A DNA stretch of 5,065 nt from an uncultured Eubacterium sp. (GCA_900551775.1 URXI01000311.1:1-5065); one strand, 5' to 3'; positions 1 to 5,065 are shown, counted from the first letter of the stretch. Notes: generated from the letters alone by a model not told the origin. Program-made: numbers and translations.

Positions 1-70
1 CACAAAACTTACAAATGAAATGATAGTTCACAATGATCTTGGGGGAGGAAAAAATTCTGCAAAAACGAAA

Positions 71-100
71 AGAAGGCCAAGTGGGTATTCCTGACCTTCT
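71..100 (-). terminator. Possible minus-strand intrinsic terminator hairpin
   Basis: The arms at 71-79 and 92-100 pair around a 12-nt loop. Read on the minus strand, the stem is nine contiguous pairs (AGAAGGUCA with UGGCCUUCU), including one U-G wobble. On the plus strand the same position is a C-A mismatch. On the minus strand the stem is followed by TTTCGTTTTTGC (plus 59-70), a usable U-rich tail; the plus-strand exit CTTGCCATTA has none. Both facts favour termination of leftward transcription. No minus-strand gene reading into it is visible, so its source is unknown. It could instead be a weak bidirectional element ending a gene off the left edge. Confidence 0.4.
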
Positions 101-102
101 CT

Positions 103-162
103 TGCCATTAAATTGCGTAACCACTAAACCGTTTCTTTAATAATCGTTTATTTTTAATGGCA
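103..162. repeat. Perfect 10-bp inverted repeat, 40-bp spacer
   Basis: TGCCATTAAA at 103-112 is the exact reverse complement of TTTAATGGCA at 153-162. Inside, TAAAC (125-129) can pair with GTTTA (146-150), giving a composite stem with a large internal loop. It begins two bases beyond the hairpin at 71-100 and ends 23 bases before the promoter -35 at 186. It may be part of a structured RNA, a protein-binding site, or a small mobile-element remnant. The sequence does not decide between these. Confidence 0.45.
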
Positions 163-185
163 TTTGCATGGGATAATTTGTATAG

Positions 186-214
186 GTGACAATGGAAAGG
201 ATTTATGTTAAAAT
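186..214 (+). promoter_or_regulatory. Sigma-A-type promoter of the secreted repeat protein
   Basis: A -35 box GTGACA (186-191) is followed by a 17-bp spacer and a -10 box TAAAAT (209-214), with an extended -10 TG at 206-207. Transcription should start near 221, giving an untranslated leader of about 28 nt. This placement argues against the in-frame GTG at 186 as a start codon, because it lies inside the promoter. Confidence 0.65.
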
Positions 215-233
215 GAATACATTGATAAAACAA

Positions 234-243
234 GAAAGGAAAG
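234..243 (+). promoter_or_regulatory. Ribosome binding site deciding the start at 249
   Basis: GAAAGGAAAG lies with its AAAGGA core at 235-240, eight bases before ATG 249. The ATG is followed at once by a classical signal peptide. Upstream in-frame starts (GTG 186 and ATG 213) have no comparable site and would put an unlikely basic stretch ahead of the signal peptide. Confidence 0.6.
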
Positions 244-248
244 AAAAA

Positions 249-2042
249 ATGAAAAAACTAATGGCGTTAGTATTATCAGTTGCAATGGTGCTTTGTGCAT
301 TGCCAGCGGCTATTTTTGCCGATGACACGACAACACCCCCTGCGACTGATTTGAGCAAAGCGGAAATTGCCGCTATTGCAAATGTTACATACACCGGAAA
401 AGAAATTAAGCCGGCAGTAAAAGTAACTTTAGATGGAAAAGAAGTTGCAGCCGCAAACTATGATGTCGAATACAAAGACAATATCAATGTAGGAAATGCA
501 ACAGTAACAGTGACTGGAAAGGCTCCAGCGTACACTGGAAGTGCAACTCAGACCTTTACAATCGTTGAAAAAGCTTTCAGCAACAGTGATAAGCCGATGA
601 TTAACATCCCTACACAGTTGAAGGGGGAAAATACAATTGCTGGAACTAAGATTACTTGGAATGGCAATACTCTAGTAAAGGACACGGATTATACAATTTC
701 AGGACCTGAAACACTTGTTGCAGGAACAGAAACCGCTACAATCGAGTTTAAAGGCAACTATACTGGAACGGTAACACATCAGTTCAACGTTGTAACCAAT
801 GATTTCAACAGTGCGGCAATCTACTTTCAGCAGATTAATCAGACTTACACATTTGATGGAACGGAACAGAAACCGGAAATCAGAGTGGAGCGCGCTGGTA
901 AAACCCTGGCAGAGAATACAGATTACACTGTAGAATACAGGAACAACGTAAATGCAGGAACAGCAGAAGTCGTTGTAACAGGGGCGGGAACTTACGCCGG
1001 AACGAAATCCGTAAACTTCACAATCAACAAGGCGAAGCTGTCTGATGCTGTTTTGACGATCAGCCCAGATTCCTATGGCACTACAGGACAGCCTATCATG
1101 CCTACTTATACAGTAAAGCTTGGAGGCTATGACCTAAAAGCAACAGATTATACAGCAAAAGCAACAAATAACGTAAACACAGGCACTGCGACATTGACTT
1201 TGTCTGCAACAGATGCCGGAAACTTCACTGGAACAATCAGCGGTACATTTACAATTGCAGGCAAAGATGTTTCAACATTAGATATCGCTTTGACTGGCGC
1301 TGATGATTTGAAGTATGACGGAACTGCAAAAACACCGGTAGTTACTGTAAAAGATGGAACTAAGACTCTGGTCCAGGGTACTGACTACACAGTTACTTAT
1401 GAGAACAATGTAAACGCAGGTACTGGTAAAGCCATCGTCAAAGGCATTGGCACATACGCAGGCGAAAAGACTTTGGAGTTCAAGATCAAAGGTGCAGCCA
1501 GCAAAGTGATTACTGGGTATACCACCTATACGAGATACACGAACAGCGTTTCATTCAACCTAAATGCCAGAATTTCAACTGCTGAAGCAGGTGTTACTTT
1601 CAAGTACACTTCAGCTGACCCTGAGGTTGCAACTGTTGATGAAGACGGATACGTGACAATCGTAAATACAGGTGTTGCAAAGATTACTGTTGAAACTGTA
1701 GGAACAAAGACTTCCGATCCGGCATCAAAGGTAGTAACTGTCAAAGTGAAACCTGTAAAACCGGGCGTAGCGTTATCGAAGCCAGCGAAAAAGCAAATCA
1801 AGGTAACGATTACAAAAGTAAAGGGTGCTACGAAGTATCAGGTCAGATACGGCAGAAACGGGAAATACTACTCAAAGTATGTAAAACATATTGATAGCAA
1901 ATACACCAAGACTTCCACAACCATAAAGAACCGCATCTCAGGCAAGACATATTATGTAAAAGTTCGCGCTATCAAAGTGTTGGATAACGGGGACACGTTA
2001 GTAGGCAACTGGTCCGCCAATAAAAAGATCAAAGCAAAATAA
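249..2042 (+). CDS. Secreted repeat protein with Ig-like and Fn3-like domains
   Basis: The predicted product is 597 residues. Residues 1-24 form a signal peptide: MKK, a hydrophobic core (LMALVLSVAMVL), and a likely cut after IFA before DD. A TTTPP linker follows. Then come five repeats of about 75-78 residues: 35-109, 110-184, 185-262, 263-339 and 340-416. Their hallmarks are YTG/YDG-type starts, a DYTV.Y strand, an NNVNAGT turn (77-83 as DNINVGN, 232-238, 307-313, 386-392) and a GTYAGT...F.I ending. These resemble the MBG/YDG-type beta-sandwich repeats common in clostridial surface proteins. Residues 417-502 look like a bacterial Ig-like (Big_2) domain (TSADPEVATVDEDGYVTI), and 503-597 like a fibronectin type III domain (YQVRYG, YYVKVRA, NWS). 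There is no LPXTG motif, SLH domain, C-terminal transmembrane helix or catalytic motif, and the mature chain has no cysteine. An extracellular adhesive or structural role is inferred; the ligand is unknown. It is a single-gene unit between its own promoter and terminator. Confidence 0.85.
   Translation: MKKLMALVLSVAMVLCALPAAIFADDTTTPPATDLSKAEIAAIANVTYTGKEIKPAVKVTLDGKEVAAANYDVEYKDNINVGNATVTVTGKAPAYTGSATQTFTIVEKAFSNSDKPMINIPTQLKGENTIAGTKITWNGNTLVKDTDYTISGPETLVAGTETATIEFKGNYTGTVTHQFNVVTNDFNSAAIYFQQINQTYTFDGTEQKPEIRVERAGKTLAENTDYTVEYRNNVNAGTAEVVVTGAGTYAGTKSVNFTINKAKLSDAVLTISPDSYGTTGQPIMPTYTVKLGGYDLKATDYTAKATNNVNTGTATLTLSATDAGNFTGTISGTFTIAGKDVSTLDIALTGADDLKYDGTAKTPVVTVKDGTKTLVQGTDYTVTYENNVNAGTGKAIVKGIGTYAGEKTLEFKIKGAASKVITGYTTYTRYTNSVSFNLNARISTAEAGVTFKYTSADPEVATVDEDGYVTIVNTGVAKITVETVGTKTSDPASKVVTVKVKPVKPGVALSKPAKKQIKVTITKVKGATKYQVRYGRNGKYYSKYVKHIDSKYTKTSTTIKNRISGKTYYVKVRAIKVLDNGDTLVGNWSANKKIKAK
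351..1496 (+). repeat. Array of five divergent protein repeats in the secreted protein
   Basis: The repeat units, each about 225-234 nt, begin near 351, 576, 801, 1035 and 1266. They are recognisable in the protein (DYTV...NNVNAGT...G.GTYAGT...F.I) but have diverged at nucleotide level, so this is an old duplication and not a fresh tandem expansion. Unit 2 (576-800) has lost the NNVN turn, reading DYTISGPETLVAGTETA at that place. Units 3 and 5 are the most alike. Confidence 0.75.
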
Positions 2043-2069
2043 CTCACTTCTAAATTCATAACAAAACAC

Positions 2070-2104
2070 GCAAAGTGGCTGCTCTCTCGGAGCAGTCATT
2101 TTGC
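2070..2104 (+). terminator. Rho-independent terminator of the secreted protein gene
   Basis: GCAAAGTGGCTGCTC (2070-2084) pairs along all 15 bases with GAGCAGTCATTTTGC (2090-2104) around the loop TCTCG, using two G-U wobbles. The wobbles are allowed only on the plus-strand transcript; the minus strand would have C-A mismatches. The upper GC-rich stem is followed by TTTT at 2099-2102. It begins 27 bases after the stop codon. Confidence 0.85.
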
Positions 2105-2125
2105 ATATCTTCACAAAAATCCCAT

Positions 2126-2155
2126 TTGCATTCGATGGAAACTTCAAGTTATAAT
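2126..2155 (+). promoter_or_regulatory. Promoter of the lipoprotein gene
   Basis: A -35 box TTGCAT (2126-2131) is followed by an 18-bp spacer and a perfect -10 box TATAAT (2150-2155). The predicted start is near 2162, leaving a leader of about 33 nt. It lies just after the preceding terminator, so the lipoprotein gene is a separate transcription unit. Confidence 0.7.
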
Positions 2156-2183
2156 AGTATCATAATATTGAAATGACAGTGAT

Positions 2184-2190
2184 AGGAGAA
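2184..2190 (+). promoter_or_regulatory. Ribosome binding site of the lipoprotein gene
   Basis: AGGAGAA, with the AGGAG core at 2184-2188, lies six bases before ATG 2195. No competing start is nearby. Confidence 0.75.
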
Positions 2191-2194
2191 GTTT

Positions 2195-2734
2195 ATGAAA
2201 CACAAAAAGATAATAGCAGTTCTACTGGGGCTCATGATGATTTTGACATTTACAGCATGTGGAAGTGACGATAAAGAACCCGGACCGCTTTTAAATGAAC
2301 TGAAAGAAGCAGAGTTTTATCAAGGAGAGCTTACCACTGGGATGGTCGGCGATACCATGAAGAATTCCTTCTTTGAATGGAAGGTGAATTCCGTTAAGAC
2401 AGAGACAGAACTAAATGGAAAGTCTGCAGGTGCAGGCAAGAAGTTCGTAGTCGCCAATATTTCGGTGAAGAACACCACGAAAGAATCCTTTGTAACAGGC
2501 AACTATGATTTTATCGGATATATGGAAGCATCAGAAGACGGACATTTGGACACGGCTGACAGCTTTTACGACGATATGTACCCGGATGAAACCGAACTGG
2601 CAGCAGGGAAGACTTTGACAGGCGACATCGTGTTCCTCGTAGACGAAGATGTGGACGAGATCGTCATGGACTATATGGAGTTTTATGGCGATGAGAGCAT
2701 AGGCAATACCAACTGGGTAGACTTGAAATTCTAG
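2195..2734 (+). CDS. DUF4352-like lipoprotein
   Basis: The product is 179 residues. Residues 1-21 are a lipoprotein signal peptide (MKHKK, then a hydrophobic core), and FTAC with Cys22 is the lipobox, so the mature protein should be lipid-anchored to the outer face of the membrane. A short polar linker (23-45) follows. Residues about 50-165 match the DUF4352 pattern: GDT...FFEWKVNSVK (52-68), GKKFVVANISVKNTT (81-95) and LAAGKTLTGDIVFLVDED (135-152). This is an Ig-like beta-sandwich family found mainly in Gram-positive lipoproteins. The C-terminal half is strongly acidic (DEDVDE, DYMEFYGDE). No enzymatic residues are recognised, and the role is unknown; ligand or protein binding in the envelope is only inferred. 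It has its own promoter and is not obviously linked to guaB. The family call rests on motif recognition without a profile search. Confidence 0.8.
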   Translation: MKHKKIIAVLLGLMMILTFTACGSDDKEPGPLLNELKEAEFYQGELTTGMVGDTMKNSFFEWKVNSVKTETELNGKSAGAGKKFVVANISVKNTTKESFVTGNYDFIGYMEASEDGHLDTADSFYDDMYPDETELAAGKTLTGDIVFLVDEDVDEIVMDYMEFYGDESIGNTNWVDLKF

Positions 2735-2746
2735 CTTAGATTCAGC

Positions 2747-2780
2747 CTTTCGGGCCGGGTTATTTGCTCCGGCTCGAAAG
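2747..2780 (+). terminator. Stable hairpin after the lipoprotein gene, no U-tract
   Basis: CTTTCGGGCCGGG (2747-2759) pairs with TCCGGCTCGAAAG (2768-2780) over 13 bases around an 8-nt loop, with two G-U wobbles that work only on the plus-strand RNA. It starts 12 bases after the stop codon, where a terminator is expected, but is followed by AATTCGCCTTTGC and not a run of T. It may stabilise the 3' end or terminate weakly, allowing some readthrough into guaB. Confidence 0.45.
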
Positions 2781-2785
2781 AATTC

Positions 2786-2826
2786 GCCTTTGCAGAAAGA
2801 AAGGGGAAATTTACCCTTGCAAATGC
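2786..2826 (+). other. Weak second stem-loop upstream of guaB
   Basis: GCCTTTGCA (2786-2794) pairs with TGCAAATGC (2818-2826) apart from one mismatch. An inner AGGG (2802-2805) and CCCT (2814-2817) can also pair. The right arm overlaps the -35 box of the guaB promoter. The structure would matter only in readthrough RNA from the lipoprotein gene and may be fortuitous. Confidence 0.2.
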
Positions 2827-2845
2827 CAATAAAATAGTATAAAAT
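2817..2845 (+). promoter_or_regulatory. Promoter of the guaB-guaA operon
   Basis: A -35 box TTGCAA (2817-2822) is followed by a 17-bp spacer and a -10 box TAAAAT (2840-2845), embedded in TATAAAAT. Transcription would start near 2852, giving a leader of about 90 nt. I saw no purine riboswitch core in the leader. Confidence 0.6.
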
Positions 2846-2858
2846 AGTTGGAAACATG

Positions 2859-2892
2859 GGACGGCATGCGCGATAAAAAGCCGTCTATTTTC
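2859..2892 (+). promoter_or_regulatory. Leader hairpin of guaB, candidate attenuator
   Basis: GACGGC (2860-2865) pairs exactly with GCCGTC (2880-2885), extended by a G-U pair (2859 with 2886), around a 14-nt A-rich loop. TATTTTC follows at 2886-2892. This resembles a short intrinsic terminator lying between the promoter and guaB. The U-tract is interrupted and no clear antiterminator arm is visible, so regulation by attenuation is an inference only. Confidence 0.35.
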
Positions 2893-2923
2893 ATAAGTAA
2901 TTTGTATTTTAATGATTATATTT

Positions 2924-2933
2924 AGGAGAGGAG
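2924..2933 (+). promoter_or_regulatory. Ribosome binding site deciding the guaB start
   Basis: AGGAGAGGAG gives two overlapping strong Shine-Dalgarno cores (2924-2928 and 2929-2933). The second ends eight bases before ATG 2942. The in-frame ATG at 2912 would place this site inside the coding region and lacks one of its own. The protein start MAHYFNEPSRTF also matches the known start of this IMP dehydrogenase type. Confidence 0.8.
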
Positions 2934-2941
2934 AACAACAC

Positions 2942-4450
2942 ATGGCCCACTATTTTAATGAACCATCAAGAACCTTCAACGAGTATCTGCTTGTACCAGG
3001 CTATTCATCAAAAGACTGCAGAATTGAGAATGTCAGCCTGAAGACCCCTATTGTAAAATATAAGAAGGGTGAAGAACCCAAGATCACAGCGAATATTCCA
3101 CTGGTTTCAGCAGTGATGCAGGCCGTATCAGATGATAAGATGGCGGTAGCACTTGCAAAGGAAGGTGGAATTTCTTTTATATTCGGTTCACAGAGCGTGG
3201 AAAACCAGGTAGAAATGGTGAAACGCGTAAAGTCCTACAAGGCTGGATTTGTTAAGAGCGACACCAACTTGAGACCGGATCAGACTTTGACAGATGTACT
3301 GGAACTGAAAGCCAGGACAGGCCATTCCACCATTGCGGTAACAGAGGATGGAACAGCAGAGGGCAGGATTCTCGGTTTGGTAACCAGCAGGGACTATCGT
3401 GTCAGCAGAATGGATCCGGACACGAAGATCAGCGAATTTATGACGCCTTTTGAAAAGCTGATTTATGCAAAGGAAGGCTGCTCACTGAGCGAAGCCAATG
3501 ACATTCTTTGGGACAATAAGCTCAATGCAGTCCCTGTCATCGACGACAACCAGAGACTGACCCATTTCGTGTTTAGAAAAGACTACGACAACCACAAATC
3601 AAATCCCAACGAACTCCTCGATTCTCACAAGAGATATGTGGTAGGGGCAGGTGTCAATACCCGCGACTACGAGGAGAGGATTCCGGCTCTCGTAGAAGCT
3701 GGCGCAGACGTGCTCTGTATCGACTCTTCTGAAGGATATTCCGAGTGGCAGCTGGACACCATCAAATGGGTCAGAGAGAGATACGGCGACACCGTCAAAA
3801 TCGGCGCAGGCAACGTGGTAGATAAAGACGGCTTCAACTTCCTGGCAGAAGCTGGTGCTGACTTCGTCAAAATCGGCATCGGCGGCGGCTCCATCTGCAT
3901 CACCAGAGAGCAGAAGGGTATCGGCCGCGGCCAGGCTTCCGCAGTCATCGAAGTAGCTGAAGCCAGAGACGAATATTTCAAGAAAACCGGCGTTTACGTG
4001 CCAATCTGTTCCGACGGCGGCATCGTTTACGATTACCATATGACCCTGGCTCTGGCCATGGGGGCAGATTTTATCATGTTGGGCAGATATTTTGCCAGAT
4101 TCGACGAATCACCGACGAACAAATTAAACATCAACGGAAACTATGTCAAAGAATATTGGGGTGAAGGTTCCAACCGTGCCCGTAACTGGCAGAGATACGA
4201 CCTGGGCGGCGACGCTAAGATGAAGTTTGAAGAGGGCGTGGATTCCTACGTTCCATACGCTGGATCTCTTCACGACAACGTCAACCTCTCTCTGAACAAA
4301 GTAAAAGCAACCATGTGTAACTGCGGCGTTCTCTCTATTCAGGAACTGCAGAAGGATGCCAAGCTGACGCTGGTATCTGCAACATCTATCGTAGAGGGCG
4401 GCGCCCACGACGTCATCTTGCGTGACAGCAGCCAGAACGCCATCAGATAG
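2942..4450 (+). CDS. guaB: Inosine-5'-monophosphate dehydrogenase
   Basis: This cytosolic enzyme oxidises IMP to XMP with NAD+, the committed step of guanine nucleotide synthesis. The 502-residue product has a TIM-barrel catalytic domain (about 1-100 and 222-502) interrupted by two CBS motifs (about 102-220). Visible active-site features are catalytic Cys319 in the GIGGGSICITREQKGIGRGQ loop (312-331), Asp261 and Ser262-Ser263, Asp358 in SDGG for the IMP ribose, the flap pair Arg418-Tyr419, and the potassium-site residues Gly314, Gly316 and Glu485-Gly486-Gly487. No key residue is missing. The chain is longer than the common bacterial form of about 485-490 residues. Its N-terminus (MAHYFNEPSRTFNEYLLVPG) and residue numbering match the Tritrichomonas foetus enzyme type. 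guaA follows after 17 nt, so the two form an operon. The 3' half is richer in G/C-ending codons than the 5' half. Confidence 0.97.
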   Translation: MAHYFNEPSRTFNEYLLVPGYSSKDCRIENVSLKTPIVKYKKGEEPKITANIPLVSAVMQAVSDDKMAVALAKEGGISFIFGSQSVENQVEMVKRVKSYKAGFVKSDTNLRPDQTLTDVLELKARTGHSTIAVTEDGTAEGRILGLVTSRDYRVSRMDPDTKISEFMTPFEKLIYAKEGCSLSEANDILWDNKLNAVPVIDDNQRLTHFVFRKDYDNHKSNPNELLDSHKRYVVGAGVNTRDYEERIPALVEAGADVLCIDSSEGYSEWQLDTIKWVRERYGDTVKIGAGNVVDKDGFNFLAEAGADFVKIGIGGGSICITREQKGIGRGQASAVIEVAEARDEYFKKTGVYVPICSDGGIVYDYHMTLALAMGADFIMLGRYFARFDESPTNKLNINGNYVKEYWGEGSNRARNWQRYDLGGDAKMKFEEGVDSYVPYAGSLHDNVNLSLNKVKATMCNCGVLSIQELQKDAKLTLVSATSIVEGGAHDVILRDSSQNAIR

Positions 4451-4455
4451 AAGTT

Positions 4456-4462
4456 AAGGGAG
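4456..4462 (+). promoter_or_regulatory. Ribosome binding site of guaA
   Basis: AAGGGAG lies in the 17-nt guaB-guaA gap, five bases before ATG 4468. No terminator or promoter is visible in this gap, which supports cotranscription. Confidence 0.7.
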
Positions 4463-4467
4463 TGTAT

Positions 4468-5065
4468 ATGAACAAAGAACTGATTATCGTTTTGGACTTC
4501 GGGGGACAGTACAACCAGCTGATCGCACGCCGCGTGCGTGAGGCCGGCGTATACTGCGAAGTCCATCCTTATAAAATTGCAATAGACGAACTGAAAGCAA
4601 AGAACCCGAAGGGCATCATTTTGACCGGGGGACCCAACAGTGTTTACGGCGAAGACGGGCTGTTCCCTGACGAGGCGCTCTGGAATCTGGACATTCCGAT
4701 CTTGGGCATCTGCTATGGTGCACAGCTGATGACCCACGCTCTAGGCGGCAAAGTGTCCCCGGCCCTTGGCAAAGAATATGGAAAAACAGAGATTTTGATC
4801 GACGCCAAGGAAGGGCTGTTCAAAGATTTTGATGATGAGACGATCATGTGGATGAGCCACAGCGATTATATTGAGGGACTGCCGGAGGGTTTTGCTGTCA
4901 CTGCCCACACGACGGCGTGTCCGGTGGCGGCCATGGAAAATCCGGCCAAGAAGATGTACGGCGTGCAGTTTCACCCTGAGGTGATGCACTCTGTCAAAGG
5001 CAAAGAGCTGCTGGCAAACTTTGTCTATGGACCGTGCGGCTGCAGAGGCGACTGGAAGATGGATT
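4468..5065 (+). CDS. guaA: GMP synthase (glutamine-hydrolysing), N-terminal part
   Basis: This enzyme converts XMP to GMP using ATP and glutamine, directly after GuaB in the pathway. The 199 codons present cover the class I glutamine amidotransferase domain. LDFGGQYNQLIARRVRE (9-25) is a GuaA signature, and LTGGPNSVY (52-60) follows. The nucleophile is Cys82 in GICYGAQ, and the triad is completed by His169 and Glu171 in QFHPEV. The segment CGCRGDW (190-196) is the usual junction to the ATP-pyrophosphatase domain, which lies beyond the window edge together with the dimerisation domain. The reading frame is intact up to the edge. The family is usually about 510-520 residues long, so roughly 60% is missing only because the window ends. 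The start is fixed by the ribosome binding site and by the conserved N-terminus. Confidence 0.96.
   Translation, partial: MNKELIIVLDFGGQYNQLIARRVREAGVYCEVHPYKIAIDELKAKNPKGIILTGGPNSVYGEDGLFPDEALWNLDIPILGICYGAQLMTHALGGKVSPALGKEYGKTEILIDAKEGLFKDFDDETIMWMSHSDYIEGLPEGFAVTAHTTACPVAAMENPAKKMYGVQFHPEVMHSVKGKELLANFVYGPCGCRGDWKMD

Noticed and set aside
2..94. Open frame from the left edge to a TGA at 92-94, possibly the tail of an upstream gene (ends in KTKRRPSGYS).
   Set aside because: Thirty open codons can arise by chance, the sequence is not recognisable, and the stop lies inside the hairpin at 71-100. It cannot be supported without the sequence to the left.
33..140. 35-codon ORF containing a strong purine run GGGGGAGGA (41-49).
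   Set aside because: The purine run lies downstream of the only ATG (33). Suitably spaced codons are CTG 57 and ATT 54, and the peptide matches nothing I know.
186..248. N-terminal extension of the secreted protein from GTG 186.
   Set aside because: It overlaps the promoter -35 and -10 boxes, and the signal peptide plus ribosome binding site place the start at 249.
2856..2876. Six-codon leader ORF (MGRHAR) at the start of the guaB transcript.
   Set aside because: It is too short, has no ribosome binding site, and begins almost at the predicted transcription start.
2912..2941. Ten-codon N-terminal extension of guaB from ATG 2912.
   Set aside because: It would bury the double AGGAG site in coding sequence and extend the protein beyond the conserved MAHYFNEP start.
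2735..2941. Purine riboswitch or ykkC-type guanidine/PRPP riboswitch upstream of guaB.
   Set aside because: I looked for the conserved guanine-riboswitch core and for ACGR-loop or ykkC patterns and found none. The single GGACGG loop-like stretch is not paired as those classes require.
1..5065. Mobile elements, CRISPR array, tRNA or rRNA genes, toxin-antitoxin or defence genes.
   Set aside because: No transposase, integrase, direct-repeat spacer array, tRNA cloverleaf or rRNA segment was seen. Apart from the four genes, the open frames are antisense shadows or short chance frames.

Overview
The window looks like chromosomal DNA of an anaerobic, low- to mid-GC Gram-positive bacterium of the Clostridia (Eubacteriales). 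The evidence is the AGGAG-type ribosome binding sites, sigma-A-like promoters, a Gram-positive lipoprotein, a secreted protein built from clostridial-type surface repeats, and a guaB-guaA pair. The exact taxon cannot be fixed from the sequence. All four recognisable genes are on the + strand.

Layout. Positions 1-185 hold no supportable gene. They do contain two adjacent structured elements: a hairpin at 71-100 that reads best as a minus-strand terminator, and a perfect 10-bp inverted repeat with arms at 103-112 and 153-162. A promoter (186-214) drives a secreted 597-residue protein (249-2042) with a signal peptide, five beta-sandwich-type repeats, a bacterial Ig-like domain and a C-terminal fibronectin type III-like domain. 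It ends at a strong intrinsic terminator (2070-2104). A second promoter (2126-2155) drives a small DUF4352-like lipoprotein (2195-2734), followed by a stable hairpin without a U-tract. A third promoter (2817-2845) with a structured leader of about 90 nt precedes guaB (2942-4450), and guaA follows after 17 nt, running off the right edge.

How the genes work together. guaB and guaA form a guanine nucleotide operon: IMP dehydrogenase makes XMP and GMP synthetase aminates it to GMP. The two upstream genes are cell-envelope or secreted proteins with their own promoters and no visible link to purine metabolism. The arrangement looks like three independent transcription units.

The most notable points are three. 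The GuaB protein matches the IMP dehydrogenase of the protozoan parasite Tritrichomonas foetus in residue numbering at the key sites I could compare. The guaB leader contains a possible attenuator hairpin and a short upstream ORF. The gene-free left end contains orientation-specific RNA-like structure. No new defence, mobile or CRISPR-like system is visible.
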